From the NCBI GenBank assembly GCA_024644185.1, contig JAHELM010000051.1:1-9864 (forward strand): 9,864 nt of DNA. The letters are read 5' to 3'. The DNA is from Rhodospirillales bacterium. GTDB lineage: Bacteria; Pseudomonadota; Alphaproteobacteria; UBA8366; JADFVY01. Below the pieces are notes generated by a model. That model was not told the DNA's origin and did not search any database. It saw only the letters and a list, made by a program, of their open reading frames with translations. Made by a program: the position numbers and the translations under genes. Shown here piece by piece: positions 1 through 6,779 of the stretch. How positions within the stretch are numbered: position 1 is the first letter of the stretch; every line of letters starts with the position of its first letter.

Positions 1-1
1 C

Positions 2-307
2 GCCGGCCCGCTGCGCGTCTTTCTGACCGTTACCCTGCCGCTGATGGCGCCGGGCATTCTGGCCGGTCTGGTTCTGGCCTTCGCCCGGGCTCTCGGGGAA
101 TTCGGCGCCACCATCACCTTTGTGTCCAACATTCCGGGCGAGACCCGCACCCTGCCCATCGCGCTCTATGCGCTGACGCAGACCCCGGGCGGCGAAGCGG
201 CCGCCGCAAGGCTGGCGCTGATCGCCGTGGTTCTGGCCCTGGCCGCTGTGGTCGGCTCGGAATGGATTGCCCGGCGTATCGCCCGACGGATGTTGGGTGC
301 CACATGA
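2..307 (+). CDS. modB: Molybdate ABC transporter permease ModB (C-terminal part)
   Basis: This is the last 101 residues of an inner-membrane permease; the start lies left of the window. The first visible residues (RVFLTVTLPLMAPGILAG) match the end of the EAA loop, the cytoplasmic segment by which the permease docks on its ATPase. RALGEFGATITFVSNIPGET, which follows, is a stretch typical of ModB and the related sulfate permeases. A last hydrophobic segment (LALIAVVLALAAVVGSEWIA) is a membrane helix, and the basic tail RRIARRM should be cytoplasmic. The stop TGA (305-307) overlaps the modC start (ATGA), so the two are translationally coupled. Known role of the family: dimeric channel for molybdate delivered by periplasmic ModA. 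The neighbouring modC supports molybdate rather than sulfate. A modA gene would be expected upstream, outside the window. Confidence 0.92.
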   Translation, partial: AGPLRVFLTVTLPLMAPGILAGLVLAFARALGEFGATITFVSNIPGETRTLPIALYALTQTPGGEAAAARLALIAVVLALAAVVGSEWIARRIARRMLGAT

Positions 308-1410
308 TCGACGTGGATGTTCACCGCCGCATCGGAGACTTCCAACTCGCGGCACGCTTCGCCACGCCGCCCGGCGGAATCACTGCGCTGTTCGGCCGGT
401 CCGGCGCTGGCAAGACCACCCTGGTCAATATTCTGGCGGGATTGGACAGGCCGGATGCGGGTCGCATCGTCGTCGATGGCGTGACCCTGTTCGATTCAGC
501 GGCGGGCATCGACCTGCCACCCGAGGCCCGGCGCCTGGGTTATGTCTTTCAGGAAGGCCGGTTGTTCCCGCATCTGAGCGTCGCCGGCAATCTGCGCTAC
601 GGGATGAAGCGCCGCGGTGGGTCGGTGGACTTCGACCAGATCGTCGCCTTGCTCGACCTGCGCAGCTTGCTGAACCGTACGCCCGCCAGCCTTTCCGGCG
701 GCGAAAAACAGCGCGTCGCCATCGGCCGCGCATTACTGGCCAGCCCGCGCCTGCTGTTGATGGACGAACCGCTTGCCTCACTCGATGGTCCGCGCAAGGC
801 GGAAATCCTGCCCTTCATCGAGCGCATGCGGGACGACCTGGCAATACCGATCGTCTATGTGAGTCATGCCATGGAGGAAATCGTCCGCCTCGCCGACACG
901 CTGGTACTGATGAGCGAGGGCAGCATCGCGGCCGTCGGGCCGGTGGAGGACTTGATGAGCCGGCTCGATCTGCGGCCACTGACCGGGCGCTACGAGGCCG
1001 GTTCCGTACTGACCGTGACTGTCGAAAACCACGACGCGGAATCCGCCGTCAGCACGCTGACCTTCGACGGCATGCGGCTGACCGTGCCGCTGGTCGATGT
1101 ACCCGCGGGCGATAAGCTGCGCATTCGCATTCGTGCCCGCGACGTGTCGCTGGCGCTGACCCCGCCGACCGGCATCAGTATCCTCAACATCTTCCCGGGC
1201 ACCATCACCGAGATCAGCGACCGCAAAGACGGCCAAGTGGACGTGCTGATAAATATCGGGCCGATCCTGTGGGCGCGCATCACCCGGCTCGCCGCGTCGC
1301 GCCTAGGCCTCGCTCCGGGTTCCGCGGTGCATGCCCTGGTCAAGGCCGTAGCCATCGACCGCCAGAGCGTCGGACGCTACCGGCGCGGATCCCGCCCCAT
1401 CGGATCCTGA
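304..1410 (+). CDS. modC: Molybdate ABC transporter ATP-binding protein ModC
   Basis: This gene encodes the 368-residue cytoplasmic ATPase that powers molybdate import through ModB. All nucleotide-binding motifs are intact: Walker A GRSGAGKT (residues 31-38), Q-loop Gln83 in VFQEGRLFPHLSV, signature LSGGEKQR (130-137), Walker B LLLMDEP (150-156), D-loop (about 158-161) and switch His188. The VFQEGRLFPHLSV stretch is characteristic of ModC. Residues from about 291 to 355 (GISILNIFPGTITEI onward) form a C-terminal Mop/TOBE domain, the molybdate-binding regulatory module found in ModC. The start ATG at 304 is preferred over an in-frame ATG at 262 because it gives the usual N-terminus and the ATGA overlap with modB; the earlier one would overlap modB by more than 40 bp. 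Length is close to the family norm of about 350-370. Imported molybdenum feeds molybdopterin enzymes, many of them used in anaerobic respiration. Confidence 0.96.
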   Translation: MIDVDVHRRIGDFQLAARFATPPGGITALFGRSGAGKTTLVNILAGLDRPDAGRIVVDGVTLFDSAAGIDLPPEARRLGYVFQEGRLFPHLSVAGNLRYGMKRRGGSVDFDQIVALLDLRSLLNRTPASLSGGEKQRVAIGRALLASPRLLLMDEPLASLDGPRKAEILPFIERMRDDLAIPIVYVSHAMEEIVRLADTLVLMSEGSIAAVGPVEDLMSRLDLRPLTGRYEAGSVLTVTVENHDAESAVSTLTFDGMRLTVPLVDVPAGDKLRIRIRARDVSLALTPPTGISILNIFPGTITEISDRKDGQVDVLINIGPILWARITRLAASRLGLAPGSAVHALVKAVAIDRQSVGRYRRGSRPIGS

Positions 1411-1517
1411 TCTTTCCCTGCGTCAACCCGCCGCAGCCTGCCGGAAACACCTGCGGCCTACTCGTCAGAACGATCATAACCTATTGTTCTAACACTGATT
1501 ATTTTAAAAGAATCGTG

Positions 1518-1550
1518 AATCGGCATCCGCCTTATTCACACATGCCGATT
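1518..1550. repeat. 9-bp inverted repeat upstream of the FNR-type box
   Basis: AATCGGCAT (1518-1526) and ATGCCGATT (1542-1550) are perfect reverse complements separated by 15 bp. The element could be a hairpin with a 15-nt loop if transcribed, or a binding site for a second regulator just upstream of the FNR-type box. A smaller overlapping pair, ACACA (1538-1542) and TGTGT (1551-1555), shares part of it. No T-tract follows, so it is not a terminator. No regulator is recognised from the sequence. Confidence 0.5.
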
Positions 1551-1555
1551 TGTGT

Positions 1556-1573
1556 AATTGATCTGGATCAATT
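1556..1573. promoter_or_regulatory. FNR/FixK/Anr-type binding site (TTGAT-N4-ATCAA)
   Basis: The 18 bp AATTGATC-TG-GATCAATT form a perfect palindrome. Its core TTGAT CTGG ATCAA (1558-1571) matches the consensus of the anaerobic CRP/FNR family (FNR, FixK, Anr, FnrL) in every defined base. These regulators usually activate from a site centred 41.5 bp before the transcript start. Centred at 1564.5, that predicts a rightward start near 1606, with TCTAAG at 1592-1597 as a weak -10 (4 of 6 matches to TATAAT). A leftward start near 1523 would run antisense into modC. No protein gene follows on either side in the right direction, so the likely target is a non-coding transcript. Confidence 0.72.
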
Positions 1574-1603
1574 CTGTCAGCGCATCCAGGGTCTAAGAAG
1601 AAC

Positions 1604-1674
1604 TCCTCTAACCCTCTCTTACCCGCCAAACTTCCGGGGAACGGCGCAAACCGTTCCCCGGAATTTTTTTTTTT
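1604..1674 (+). ncRNA. Candidate FNR-dependent small RNA (about 70 nt)
   Basis: The candidate is inferred from a perfect FNR-type box at the right distance upstream, a weak -10, and a strong intrinsic terminator with 11 T residues at its end. The expected 5' region (1603-1624) has 19 pyrimidines in 22 bases, including CTCCTCT and ACCCTCTCTTACCC, and would be single-stranded. Such C/U-rich tracts can pair with Shine-Dalgarno sequences, and a long U tail after a GC-rich hairpin is what Hfq-bound RNAs carry. There is no start codon. The design recalls FnrS of enterobacteria (an FNR-activated sRNA) and the short CU-rich sRNAs of alphaproteobacteria, but no sequence match is claimed. The start is uncertain by several bases. 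The alternative is that the terminator only serves modC read-through and the FNR-type box is inactive. Confidence 0.42.
1632..1674 (+). terminator. Strong rho-independent terminator, rightward
   Basis: A perfect 13-bp stem, TTCCGGGGAACGG (1632-1644) with CCGTTCCCCGGAA (1651-1663), closes a 6-nt loop CGCAAA and is followed directly by 11 T residues (1664-1674). It is one of the clearest possible intrinsic terminators on the plus strand. It stops transcription before the convergent gcvP gene. It lies 222 bp after the modC stop, unusually far, which fits better if it belongs to a separate short transcript that starts inside the gap. Confidence 0.93.
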
Positions 1675-1734
1675 GAAAACCGCCGCAATACTGGGTGGAG
1701 CCGGCGGCCGGTCCAGTCGGCCACGCTTCGCTTC

Positions 1735-1778
1735 AAGATTACAATGAAGACACCCCCCGCGGGCATTGCGGGGGGTGT
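1735..1778 (-). terminator. Rho-independent terminator of the gcvTP operon, leftward
   Basis: An 11-bp perfect stem, ACACCCCCCGC (1750-1760) with GCGGGGGGTGT (1768-1778), encloses a 7-nt loop. Read on the minus strand it is followed by CTTCATTGTAATCTT, a T-rich but interrupted tail. It lies about 30 bp beyond the gcvP stop, the expected place. On the plus strand no T-tract follows, so it is directional. The weak tail lowers certainty about efficiency. Confidence 0.7.
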
Positions 1779-1808
1779 TGCACAGGTCCCGGCGGTTCGA
1801 GCAAGCCG

Positions 1809-4721
1809 CTATTCGGCTGCTTCGGTATAGCTCTCGATCGGCGGACAGCTGCACACCAGGTTACGGTCGCCGAAGACGTTGTCGACCCGCCCGACCGGCG
1901 GCCAGTATTTGTCCTCGCGCAAGGCATGCAACGGGAAATAAGCCTGCTCCTTCGTATAGGGATGCGGCCACTGGCCCGAAAGCAGCAGGTGGTGCGTATG
2001 CGGGGCGTTCTTGAGCACGTTGTTCTGTGCGTCCGCCTTGCCCGATTGCACCTCGTCAATTTCCTTGCGGATCGAGATCAGCGCGTCGCAGAGGCGGTCG
2101 AGTTCACCCTTCGCCTCGCTCTCGGTCGGTTCGATCATCAGCGTGCCGGCCACCGGAAAGGACATGGTCGGCGCATGGAAACCGTAGTCCACCAGCCGTT
2201 TGGCCACATCCTCGACCGAGACCCCGCTGGCCTCCGATATATCACGCAGATCGATGATGCACTCATGCGCCACCAGATCGTTCTTGCCGGTGTAGAGGAC
2301 CGGGAAATGCGGATTCAGCCGGCGCGCGATATAATTGGCGTTCAGCACGGCAACCGCGGTCGCCCGCTTCAGCCCCTCCGCGCCCATCAGCCGGATATAG
2401 GTCCAGCTGATAGGCAGGATGCTGGCCGAGCCCCAGGGGGCGGCCGACACGGCGCCGACCGTGTCGCGGCCCCGCGCGGCCGGGTTGACGCCCTCTACGA
2501 CCGGATGGTCCGGCAGGAACGGCGCCAGATGCCTGGCCACGCCGATCGGCCCCATGCCGGGGCCACCGCCGCCATGCGGAATGGCGAAGGTCTTGTGCAG
2601 GTTCATATGCATCACGTCGGCACCGATCCGTCCCGGCCGGCAGATACCAACCATCGCGTTCAGGTTGGCGCCATCCAGGTAAACCTGGCCGCCATGTGCA
2701 TGGACCACCCGACAAATATCGACGATGGTTTCCTCGTAGACGCCATGTGTCGAGGGGTAGGTCACCATCAGCGCCGCCAGGTTCGCGGCGTGTTCAGTCG
2801 CCTTGGCCTTCAGGTCCGCGACGTCGATATTGCCGTGCTCGTCGGTGGCAACGACGATCACCCGCAATCCCGCCATCTGCGCGCTGGCCGGGTTGGTACC
2901 ATGCGCCGAAGCCGGGATCAGGCAGACATTGCGGTGCCCCTCGCCCCGGCTCTCGTGATACTTCCGAATCACCAGAAGGCCGGTGTATTCGCCTTGCGAT
3001 CCAGCGTTCGGCTGCAGCGAGACGGCATCGAAGCCGGTGATCTCGCACAGCATGCCTTCCAGTTCCTCGAAAAGCTGCTGATAGCCCTGGGCCTGATCCA
3101 GCGGTGCGAAGGGGTGCATATGCGTGAACTGCCGCCAGGTAACCGGTATCATCTCGCTGGTGCCGTTCAGCTTCATGGTACAGGAGCCGAGCGGAATCAT
3201 CGCCCGGTCCAGCGCCACGTCCTTGGCCGCCAGCCAGCGCAGATATCTCATCATTTCGGTTTCGGAATGATAAAGCGCGAAGGTTGGATGGGTCAGGAAA
3301 TCGCTGCTGCGAACAAGCGACTTCGGCAGGCATTCCTTTACCGTCGCGTCGATCGCATCGACATCGAGCAGCGAATCCGCCTCGCGCGAGAAGACCCGCC
3401 ACAGTGCCTGCAGGTTCTTGCGCTGCGTGGTCTCATCGAAGGTAATGCCCAGATTGTCGGAGTCGATCACGCGCAGATTGATCCGGGCCTCGCGGGCCCG
3501 GGCGGCAATTCGGCGCGCCTGCGCCGGCACATGCACGGTGACGGTATCGAAGAAGCCCTTGTTGACGACGTCGAAGCCAAGTTTGCGCAAGCCCTCGGCC
3601 AGAATCAGCGTCATGCGGTGCACGCGCGCGGCAATCGTGCGCAGCCCGTCCGGGCCGTGATACACGGCGTAAAGCGCCGCCAGCATGGCAAGCAACACCT
3701 GGGCCGTACAGATATTGCTGGTCGCCTTTTCCCGGCGGATATGCTGCTCGCGGGTTTGCAGCGCCATGCGCAGCGCCCGATTGCCCTCGGAATCGACCGA
3801 CACGCCGATAATGCGGCCCGGCATCTGCCGCTTGTTTTCCTCGCGCGTCGCGAAATAGGCGGCATGCGGGCCGCCATAACCCATCGGCACGCCGAAACGC
3901 TGCGTGTTGCCAATCGCAATGTCGGCGCCCATTTCGCCGGGCGGTGTCAGCAGGACCAGCGCCAGGATATCCGCCGCCGCGGTAACCAGCGCGCCCTTCC
4001 CGTGCGCCACCTCGGCCAGCGGCCGCAGATCGCGCGCCTCTCCGCCGGAACCGGGATACTGGACGATGACGCCGAAGCAGTCGTGTTTCGCCAGATCCGA
4101 GAACGGATCGCCGACGACAATCTCCAGACCCATCGGATGCGCCCGGGTCTTGATCACCTCGATGGTCTGCGGATGACAGTCCCGGTCAACGAAATACAGG
4201 TTCGATTTGCTCTTGGTCAGGCGGTGCGACATGGCCATCGCCTCGGCCGCCGCCGTCGCCTCGTCAAGCAGGGAGGCATTGGCCAGATCCAGCCCGGTCA
4301 GATCCATGATCATCTGCTGATAGGCCAACAGAACCTCGAGACGGCCTTGGCTGACCTCGGCCTGATAAGGCGTATAGGCCGTGTACCAACCCGGATTTTC
4401 CAGCACGTTGCGCTGAATCACTGGCGGCATGACGGTGCCGTAATAGCCGGCCCCGATCATCGAAATGAACACCTTGTTGCGGCCGGCGATCCGGCGCAGC
4501 ACGGCCTGCGTCTCGCGCTCCGACAGTGTCGGCGGCAGGGCCAGTGGCTCGTCGTCCGAGCGGATCGCCTTCGGCACCGCCTTGTCCACCAGCTCGTCGA
4601 GCGACTTCAGCCCGAGGGTCTTGAGCATATCCGCGATCTGCTTCTCACCCGGCCCGATATGCCGGCGGACAAAATCTCCCTTCATTTCCAGTGCTTCGAG
4701 GGAGGGGCGCGCATTCGCCAT
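1809..4721 (-). CDS. gcvP: Glycine dehydrogenase (decarboxylating), P protein of the glycine cleavage system
   Basis: The 970-residue P protein decarboxylates glycine with pyridoxal phosphate and passes the aminomethyl group to the lipoyl arm of GcvH. It is the single-chain form (E. coli: 957 residues), with both aminotransferase-like halves, not the split GcvPA/GcvPB. The N-terminus FVRRHIGPGEKQIADML is typical. The cofactor lysine is Lys710 in MHMNLHKTFAIPHGGGGPG, with the glycine-rich loop after it. PNAGSQGEYTGLL and ASAHGTNPASA also match the family. The ATG at 4721 gives MANARPSLEALE and has GGAG nine bases upstream; an open frame continues further upstream but overlaps gcvT and lacks family character. 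It lies 58 bp after gcvT on the same strand, so the two are probably cotranscribed. No gcvH sits between them or beside them in the window. Confidence 0.97.
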   Translation of the reverse strand: MANARPSLEALEMKGDFVRRHIGPGEKQIADMLKTLGLKSLDELVDKAVPKAIRSDDEPLALPPTLSERETQAVLRRIAGRNKVFISMIGAGYYGTVMPPVIQRNVLENPGWYTAYTPYQAEVSQGRLEVLLAYQQMIMDLTGLDLANASLLDEATAAAEAMAMSHRLTKSKSNLYFVDRDCHPQTIEVIKTRAHPMGLEIVVGDPFSDLAKHDCFGVIVQYPGSGGEARDLRPLAEVAHGKGALVTAAADILALVLLTPPGEMGADIAIGNTQRFGVPMGYGGPHAAYFATREENKRQMPGRIIGVSVDSEGNRALRMALQTREQHIRREKATSNICTAQVLLAMLAALYAVYHGPDGLRTIAARVHRMTLILAEGLRKLGFDVVNKGFFDTVTVHVPAQARRIAARAREARINLRVIDSDNLGITFDETTQRKNLQALWRVFSREADSLLDVDAIDATVKECLPKSLVRSSDFLTHPTFALYHSETEMMRYLRWLAAKDVALDRAMIPLGSCTMKLNGTSEMIPVTWRQFTHMHPFAPLDQAQGYQQLFEELEGMLCEITGFDAVSLQPNAGSQGEYTGLLVIRKYHESRGEGHRNVCLIPASAHGTNPASAQMAGLRVIVVATDEHGNIDVADLKAKATEHAANLAALMVTYPSTHGVYEETIVDICRVVHAHGGQVYLDGANLNAMVGICRPGRIGADVMHMNLHKTFAIPHGGGGPGMGPIGVARHLAPFLPDHPVVEGVNPAARGRDTVGAVSAAPWGSASILPISWTYIRLMGAEGLKRATAVAVLNANYIARRLNPHFPVLYTGKNDLVAHECIIDLRDISEASGVSVEDVAKRLVDYGFHAPTMSFPVAGTLMIEPTESEAKGELDRLCDALISIRKEIDEVQSGKADAQNNVLKNAPHTHHLLLSGQWPHPYTKEQAYFPLHALREDKYWPPVGRVDNVFGDRNLVCSCPPIESYTEAAE

Positions 4722-4779
4722 GATGTCAGTCTCCAAACGCTGTCTGTTGCATTCGCTGTGAATCGTCGCGTAAGCCCGG

Positions 4780-5925
4780 TCAGCCTCGATAATAACGCTG
4801 CGGGACGAAGGGCATTGGCGCCACCACTGTGGGCAGGGGCTTGCCGCGGACGGTGGCATTAAGTTTCGTACCGGCTGCGGCATGCGCGGTCTCGACATAA
4901 CCCATGGCCACCGGCGCGCCGATCGTGGGCCCGAAGCCGCCGCTAGTCACCCGGCCGACCAGCCGGCCGGAAAGATCGGTCAGTTCCGCGCCTTCGCGCA
5001 CCGGCGCCCGTCCTTCCGGCAGCAGGCCGACGCGCTTGCGCGCGACACCCGCCTCCAACTGCCGCAGGATGGTGGCATCGCCGGGAAAACCGCCAGCCCG
5101 GTCGCCGCCGCGCCGGCGGGATTTCTGGATTGCCCAGGTCAACGAGGCTTCCACCGGGGTCGTATCCTGATCGATGTCGTGACCGTAGAGGCACAGCCCT
5201 GCCTCGAGCCGTAGCGAGTCGCGCGCACCCAGCCCGATCGGCGCCACCTCGGCCTGGGCCAGAAGCAGGCGCGCCAGCGCCTCGGCGGATTTCGCCGGAA
5301 CCGAGATTTCGAAGCCATCCTCGCCGGTATAACCGGACCGGGTGACAAAACAGGCGATCCCGCCGACACTGGCTGTCCGGGCGCTCATGAATGTCATGCC
5401 CCGGGTTTCCGGCGCCAGACCCGCCATGACCTCGCCCGCCGCCGGCCCTTGCAGCGCCAGCAGGGCCCGATCGGCCAATTCCTCGATCTCGCAGTGTCCG
5501 GCCAGCCCGGCACGCATATGCGCGATGTCCTGGCCCTTGCAGGCTGCGTTTACCACCACGAACAGGTGGTCGCCGGCATTGGTTACCATCAGATCGTCGA
5601 GGATGCCGCCGCGATCGTTGGTGAACAGCGCATAGCGCTGCTTCAGCGCGCCGAGGCCAAGGATATCGACCGGCACCAGCGTTTCCAGGGCCGCCGCCGC
5701 GCCGCCGCCGACCAGGCGCACCTGGCCCATATGCGAGACATCGAACAGACCGGCCTTCGACCTGGCATGCTTGTGTTCCTCGAGGATTCCGCCGGGGTAC
5801 TGCACCGGCATCTCGTAGCCGGCGAAGGGCACCATGCGGGCGCCAAGTTCGACATGCAGATCGTATAGCGGGGTTCGCGCGAAAGCCGTCTCGGCGGCCG
5901 GGCCTGTCTTCGATTCAATCGACAT
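4780..5925 (-). CDS. gcvT: Aminomethyltransferase, T protein of the glycine cleavage system
   Basis: This 381-residue cytoplasmic enzyme releases ammonia from the aminomethyl-lipoyl arm of GcvH and gives 5,10-methylene-tetrahydrofolate. Family marks in order: TPLYDLHVELGARMVPFAGYEMPVQ near the start (given here in outline, residues 18-42), FDVSHMGQVR (61-70), GGILDDLMV (106-114) with the conserved acidic pair, SGYTGEDGFEIS (197-208), GLGARDSLRLEAGLCLYGHDI (residues 231-251) and a C-terminal barrel from about 295. Related T-fold enzymes (DmdA demethylase, sarcosine and dimethylglycine oxidoreductases) are possible look-alikes, but the adjacent gcvP settles the role. The start ATG follows GCGGAA closely and a stronger GAGGAG about 15 bases upstream. 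It is the first gene of the gcvTP unit; its promoter probably lies at the palindrome near 6026-6047, giving a leader of about 100 nt. Confidence 0.96.
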   Translation of the reverse strand: MSIESKTGPAAETAFARTPLYDLHVELGARMVPFAGYEMPVQYPGGILEEHKHARSKAGLFDVSHMGQVRLVGGGAAAALETLVPVDILGLGALKQRYALFTNDRGGILDDLMVTNAGDHLFVVVNAACKGQDIAHMRAGLAGHCEIEELADRALLALQGPAAGEVMAGLAPETRGMTFMSARTASVGGIACFVTRSGYTGEDGFEISVPAKSAEALARLLLAQAEVAPIGLGARDSLRLEAGLCLYGHDIDQDTTPVEASLTWAIQKSRRRGGDRAGGFPGDATILRQLEAGVARKRVGLLPEGRAPVREGAELTDLSGRLVGRVTSGGFGPTIGAPVAMGYVETAHAAAGTKLNATVRGKPLPTVVAPMPFVPQRYYRG

Positions 5926-6025
5926 TTCCGCTATCCGGGCTCCTCAACTGGTGTGGTTGGCGCACCCACCACCGGGACGGCCAAACGGCACCCCGATCGA
6001 AAGCGGGCAAGGGGAAATCCTATGC

Positions 6026-6047
6026 CGTGTTTCTTATACGAAACACG
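6026..6047 (-). promoter_or_regulatory. Palindromic operator over a likely gcvT promoter
   Basis: CGTGTTTC (6026-6033) and GAAACACG (6040-6047) are perfect 8-bp arms around a 6-bp centre TTATAC; the centre is itself nearly symmetric. On the minus strand the middle reads TATAAG (6038-6033), five of six bases of a -10 element, about 100 bp before the gcvT start. A matching -35 is weak (TTGTAT at 6059-6054 with 15-bp spacing). A protein on this palindrome would block polymerase, so repression is the simplest reading. Its core, TTTC-N6-GAAA, recurs upstream of sdaA. The adjacent XRE-cupin protein is the obvious candidate binder, by inference. Confidence 0.68.
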
Positions 6048-6086
6048 ATCCGGATACAAGCCCCGCCAGCCGCCTGACCCCTCAAG

Positions 6087-6110
6087 ACGGGCAGGGTGTT
6101 TCCTACCCGT
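6087..6110 (-). terminator. Possible weak terminator or attenuator after the regulator gene
   Basis: On the minus strand ACGGGTAGG and CCTGCCCGT form a 9-bp stem with one G-U pair around a 6-nt loop (plus-strand arms 6087-6095 and 6102-6110). It lies about 45 bp after the regulator stop and ahead of the gcvT promoter. The bases after it (CTTGAGGGG) are not a T-tract, so it is at best an inefficient terminator; it may instead be a transcript-end stabilising hairpin. The rest of the 227-bp gap between regulator and gcvT shows no gene and no recognisable glycine riboswitch. Confidence 0.35.
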
Positions 6111-6152
6111 TGGGGGATTGCGTTGGTCGGGCCAACCGGTCAGGTTTCTGTA

Positions 6153-6779
6153 TCAGGCCGTCGAAACCCAAAGAATCAGCGCGTCCTCTGAACCAACAGA
6201 GACGCAGGCGTGCCCCATGTCGCTATCGTAGTAGATACTGTCGCCGGCGGTCAGGGCAACAGGCTCATAGAACTCTGTATAGAAAGCGATGCTGCCCTCG
6301 AGCACATAGAGGAACTCTTCGCCCGGATGCCGCACCCAGCCTGCAAATTCGTCCAAGGCCCGCGCGCGTATTCGCGTCTTGAAGGGAATCATCTTCTTCT
6401 GGGCGAGATCGACGCTGAGCAATTCATGTTCGTAAGTCGGCGTCAGACGGGTGCGTCCCGCACCCGCCAGAGTCAGGGCGCGCCGGCCGACAGCACGCCC
6501 CGGTTCGGCGGCCACAAACAGTTGCGGCAGCTCGATTTCCAGGCCAGCCGCCAATTTCTGAACGACGTCGAAGGTCGGCGACATCTGATCGTTTTCGATC
6601 TTCGAGAGCGTCGACCGGGCCAGCCCCGTGCGGCGACTCGCCTCTTCCAGCGTCCAGTTGTTGCGGCGACGGATATCGCGCACGCGCTCGCCCAGCTTCA
6701 GGGGTTGCACTTTCAACGGCGTACCGCCGGCGGTGGCGCGCATGCCTCGCGCCGCACCCTTGCCCGTCTTCGTTGTCAC
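6153..6779 (-). CDS. XRE-family transcription regulator with C-terminal cupin domain
   Basis: This is a two-domain DNA-binding regulator of about 208 residues. An XRE helix-turn-helix spans about residues 30-86 (LGERVRDIRRRNNWTLEEAS, then TGLARSTLSKIENDQMSPTF). A small-molecule-binding cupin fold spans about 120-205 (HPGEEFLYVLEGSIAFY and GDSIYYDSDMGHACVSVG). Members of this family sense amino acids, amines or related metabolites and control adjacent catabolic genes. The GTG at 6779 is chosen because AAAGGG sits six to nine bases upstream. ATG at 6743 (196 residues) would remove a basic N-terminal extension and is possible; ATG at 6824 lacks a ribosome site and overlaps a possible -10. It is divergent from sdaA and lies upstream of gcvT on the same strand. 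Control of both by this protein is inferred from position and from shared TTTC-N6-GAAA sites; the ligand is unknown, with glycine or serine as first guesses. Confidence 0.88.
   Translation of the reverse strand: MTTKTGKGAARGMRATAGGTPLKVQPLKLGERVRDIRRRNNWTLEEASRRTGLARSTLSKIENDQMSPTFDVVQKLAAGLEIELPQLFVAAEPGRAVGRRALTLAGAGRTRLTPTYEHELLSVDLAQKKMIPFKTRIRARALDEFAGWVRHPGEEFLYVLEGSIAFYTEFYEPVALTAGDSIYYDSDMGHACVSVGSEDALILWVSTA

Larger units (their letters stand above)
1411..1808. other. Gene-free regulatory interval between convergent modC and gcvP
   Basis: No credible protein gene lies in these 398 bp; the open frames crossing it have no family resemblance and no ribosome site. The stretch 1466-1580 is clearly more AT-rich than the flanking genes, as promoter regions are. 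In order it holds a 7-bp inverted repeat (GCCGCAG 1430-1436 / CTGCGGC 1451-1457) just after modC without a T-tract, a 5-bp inverted repeat AGAAC/GTTCT (1467-1471/1486-1490), two GANTC sites seven bases apart (1510 and 1517), a 9-bp inverted repeat, a perfect FNR-type box, a pyrimidine tract, a strong rightward terminator and a leftward gcvP terminator. The main elements are listed separately. Confidence 0.8.

Noticed and set aside
1430..1457. modC terminator just after its stop
   Set aside because: A 7-bp stem with a 14-nt loop exists, but no T-tract follows; the clear terminator is at 1632-1674.
1695..4862. A 1055-codon open frame on the plus strand opposite gcvP
   Set aside because: It is the antisense of a clear gcvP in a GC-rich gene; the product is rich in Arg, His, Gln and Gly without family motifs. 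Long antisense frames are a by-product of GC-rich codon use.
4722..4898. N-terminal extension of gcvP by 59 codons
   Set aside because: The extension overlaps the end of gcvT, has no P-protein character, and the ATG at 4721 has a good ribosome site and the expected N-terminus.
5980..6110. Sigma54 (-24/-12) promoter for gcvT, as in some glycine cleavage operons
   Set aside because: Several TGGC stretches occur, but none has the GC dinucleotide at the required spacing.
5926..6152. Glycine riboswitch in front of gcvT
   Set aside because: The position is right, but I could not find the conserved glycine-aptamer segments; the visible structure is a protein-type palindrome and a simple hairpin.
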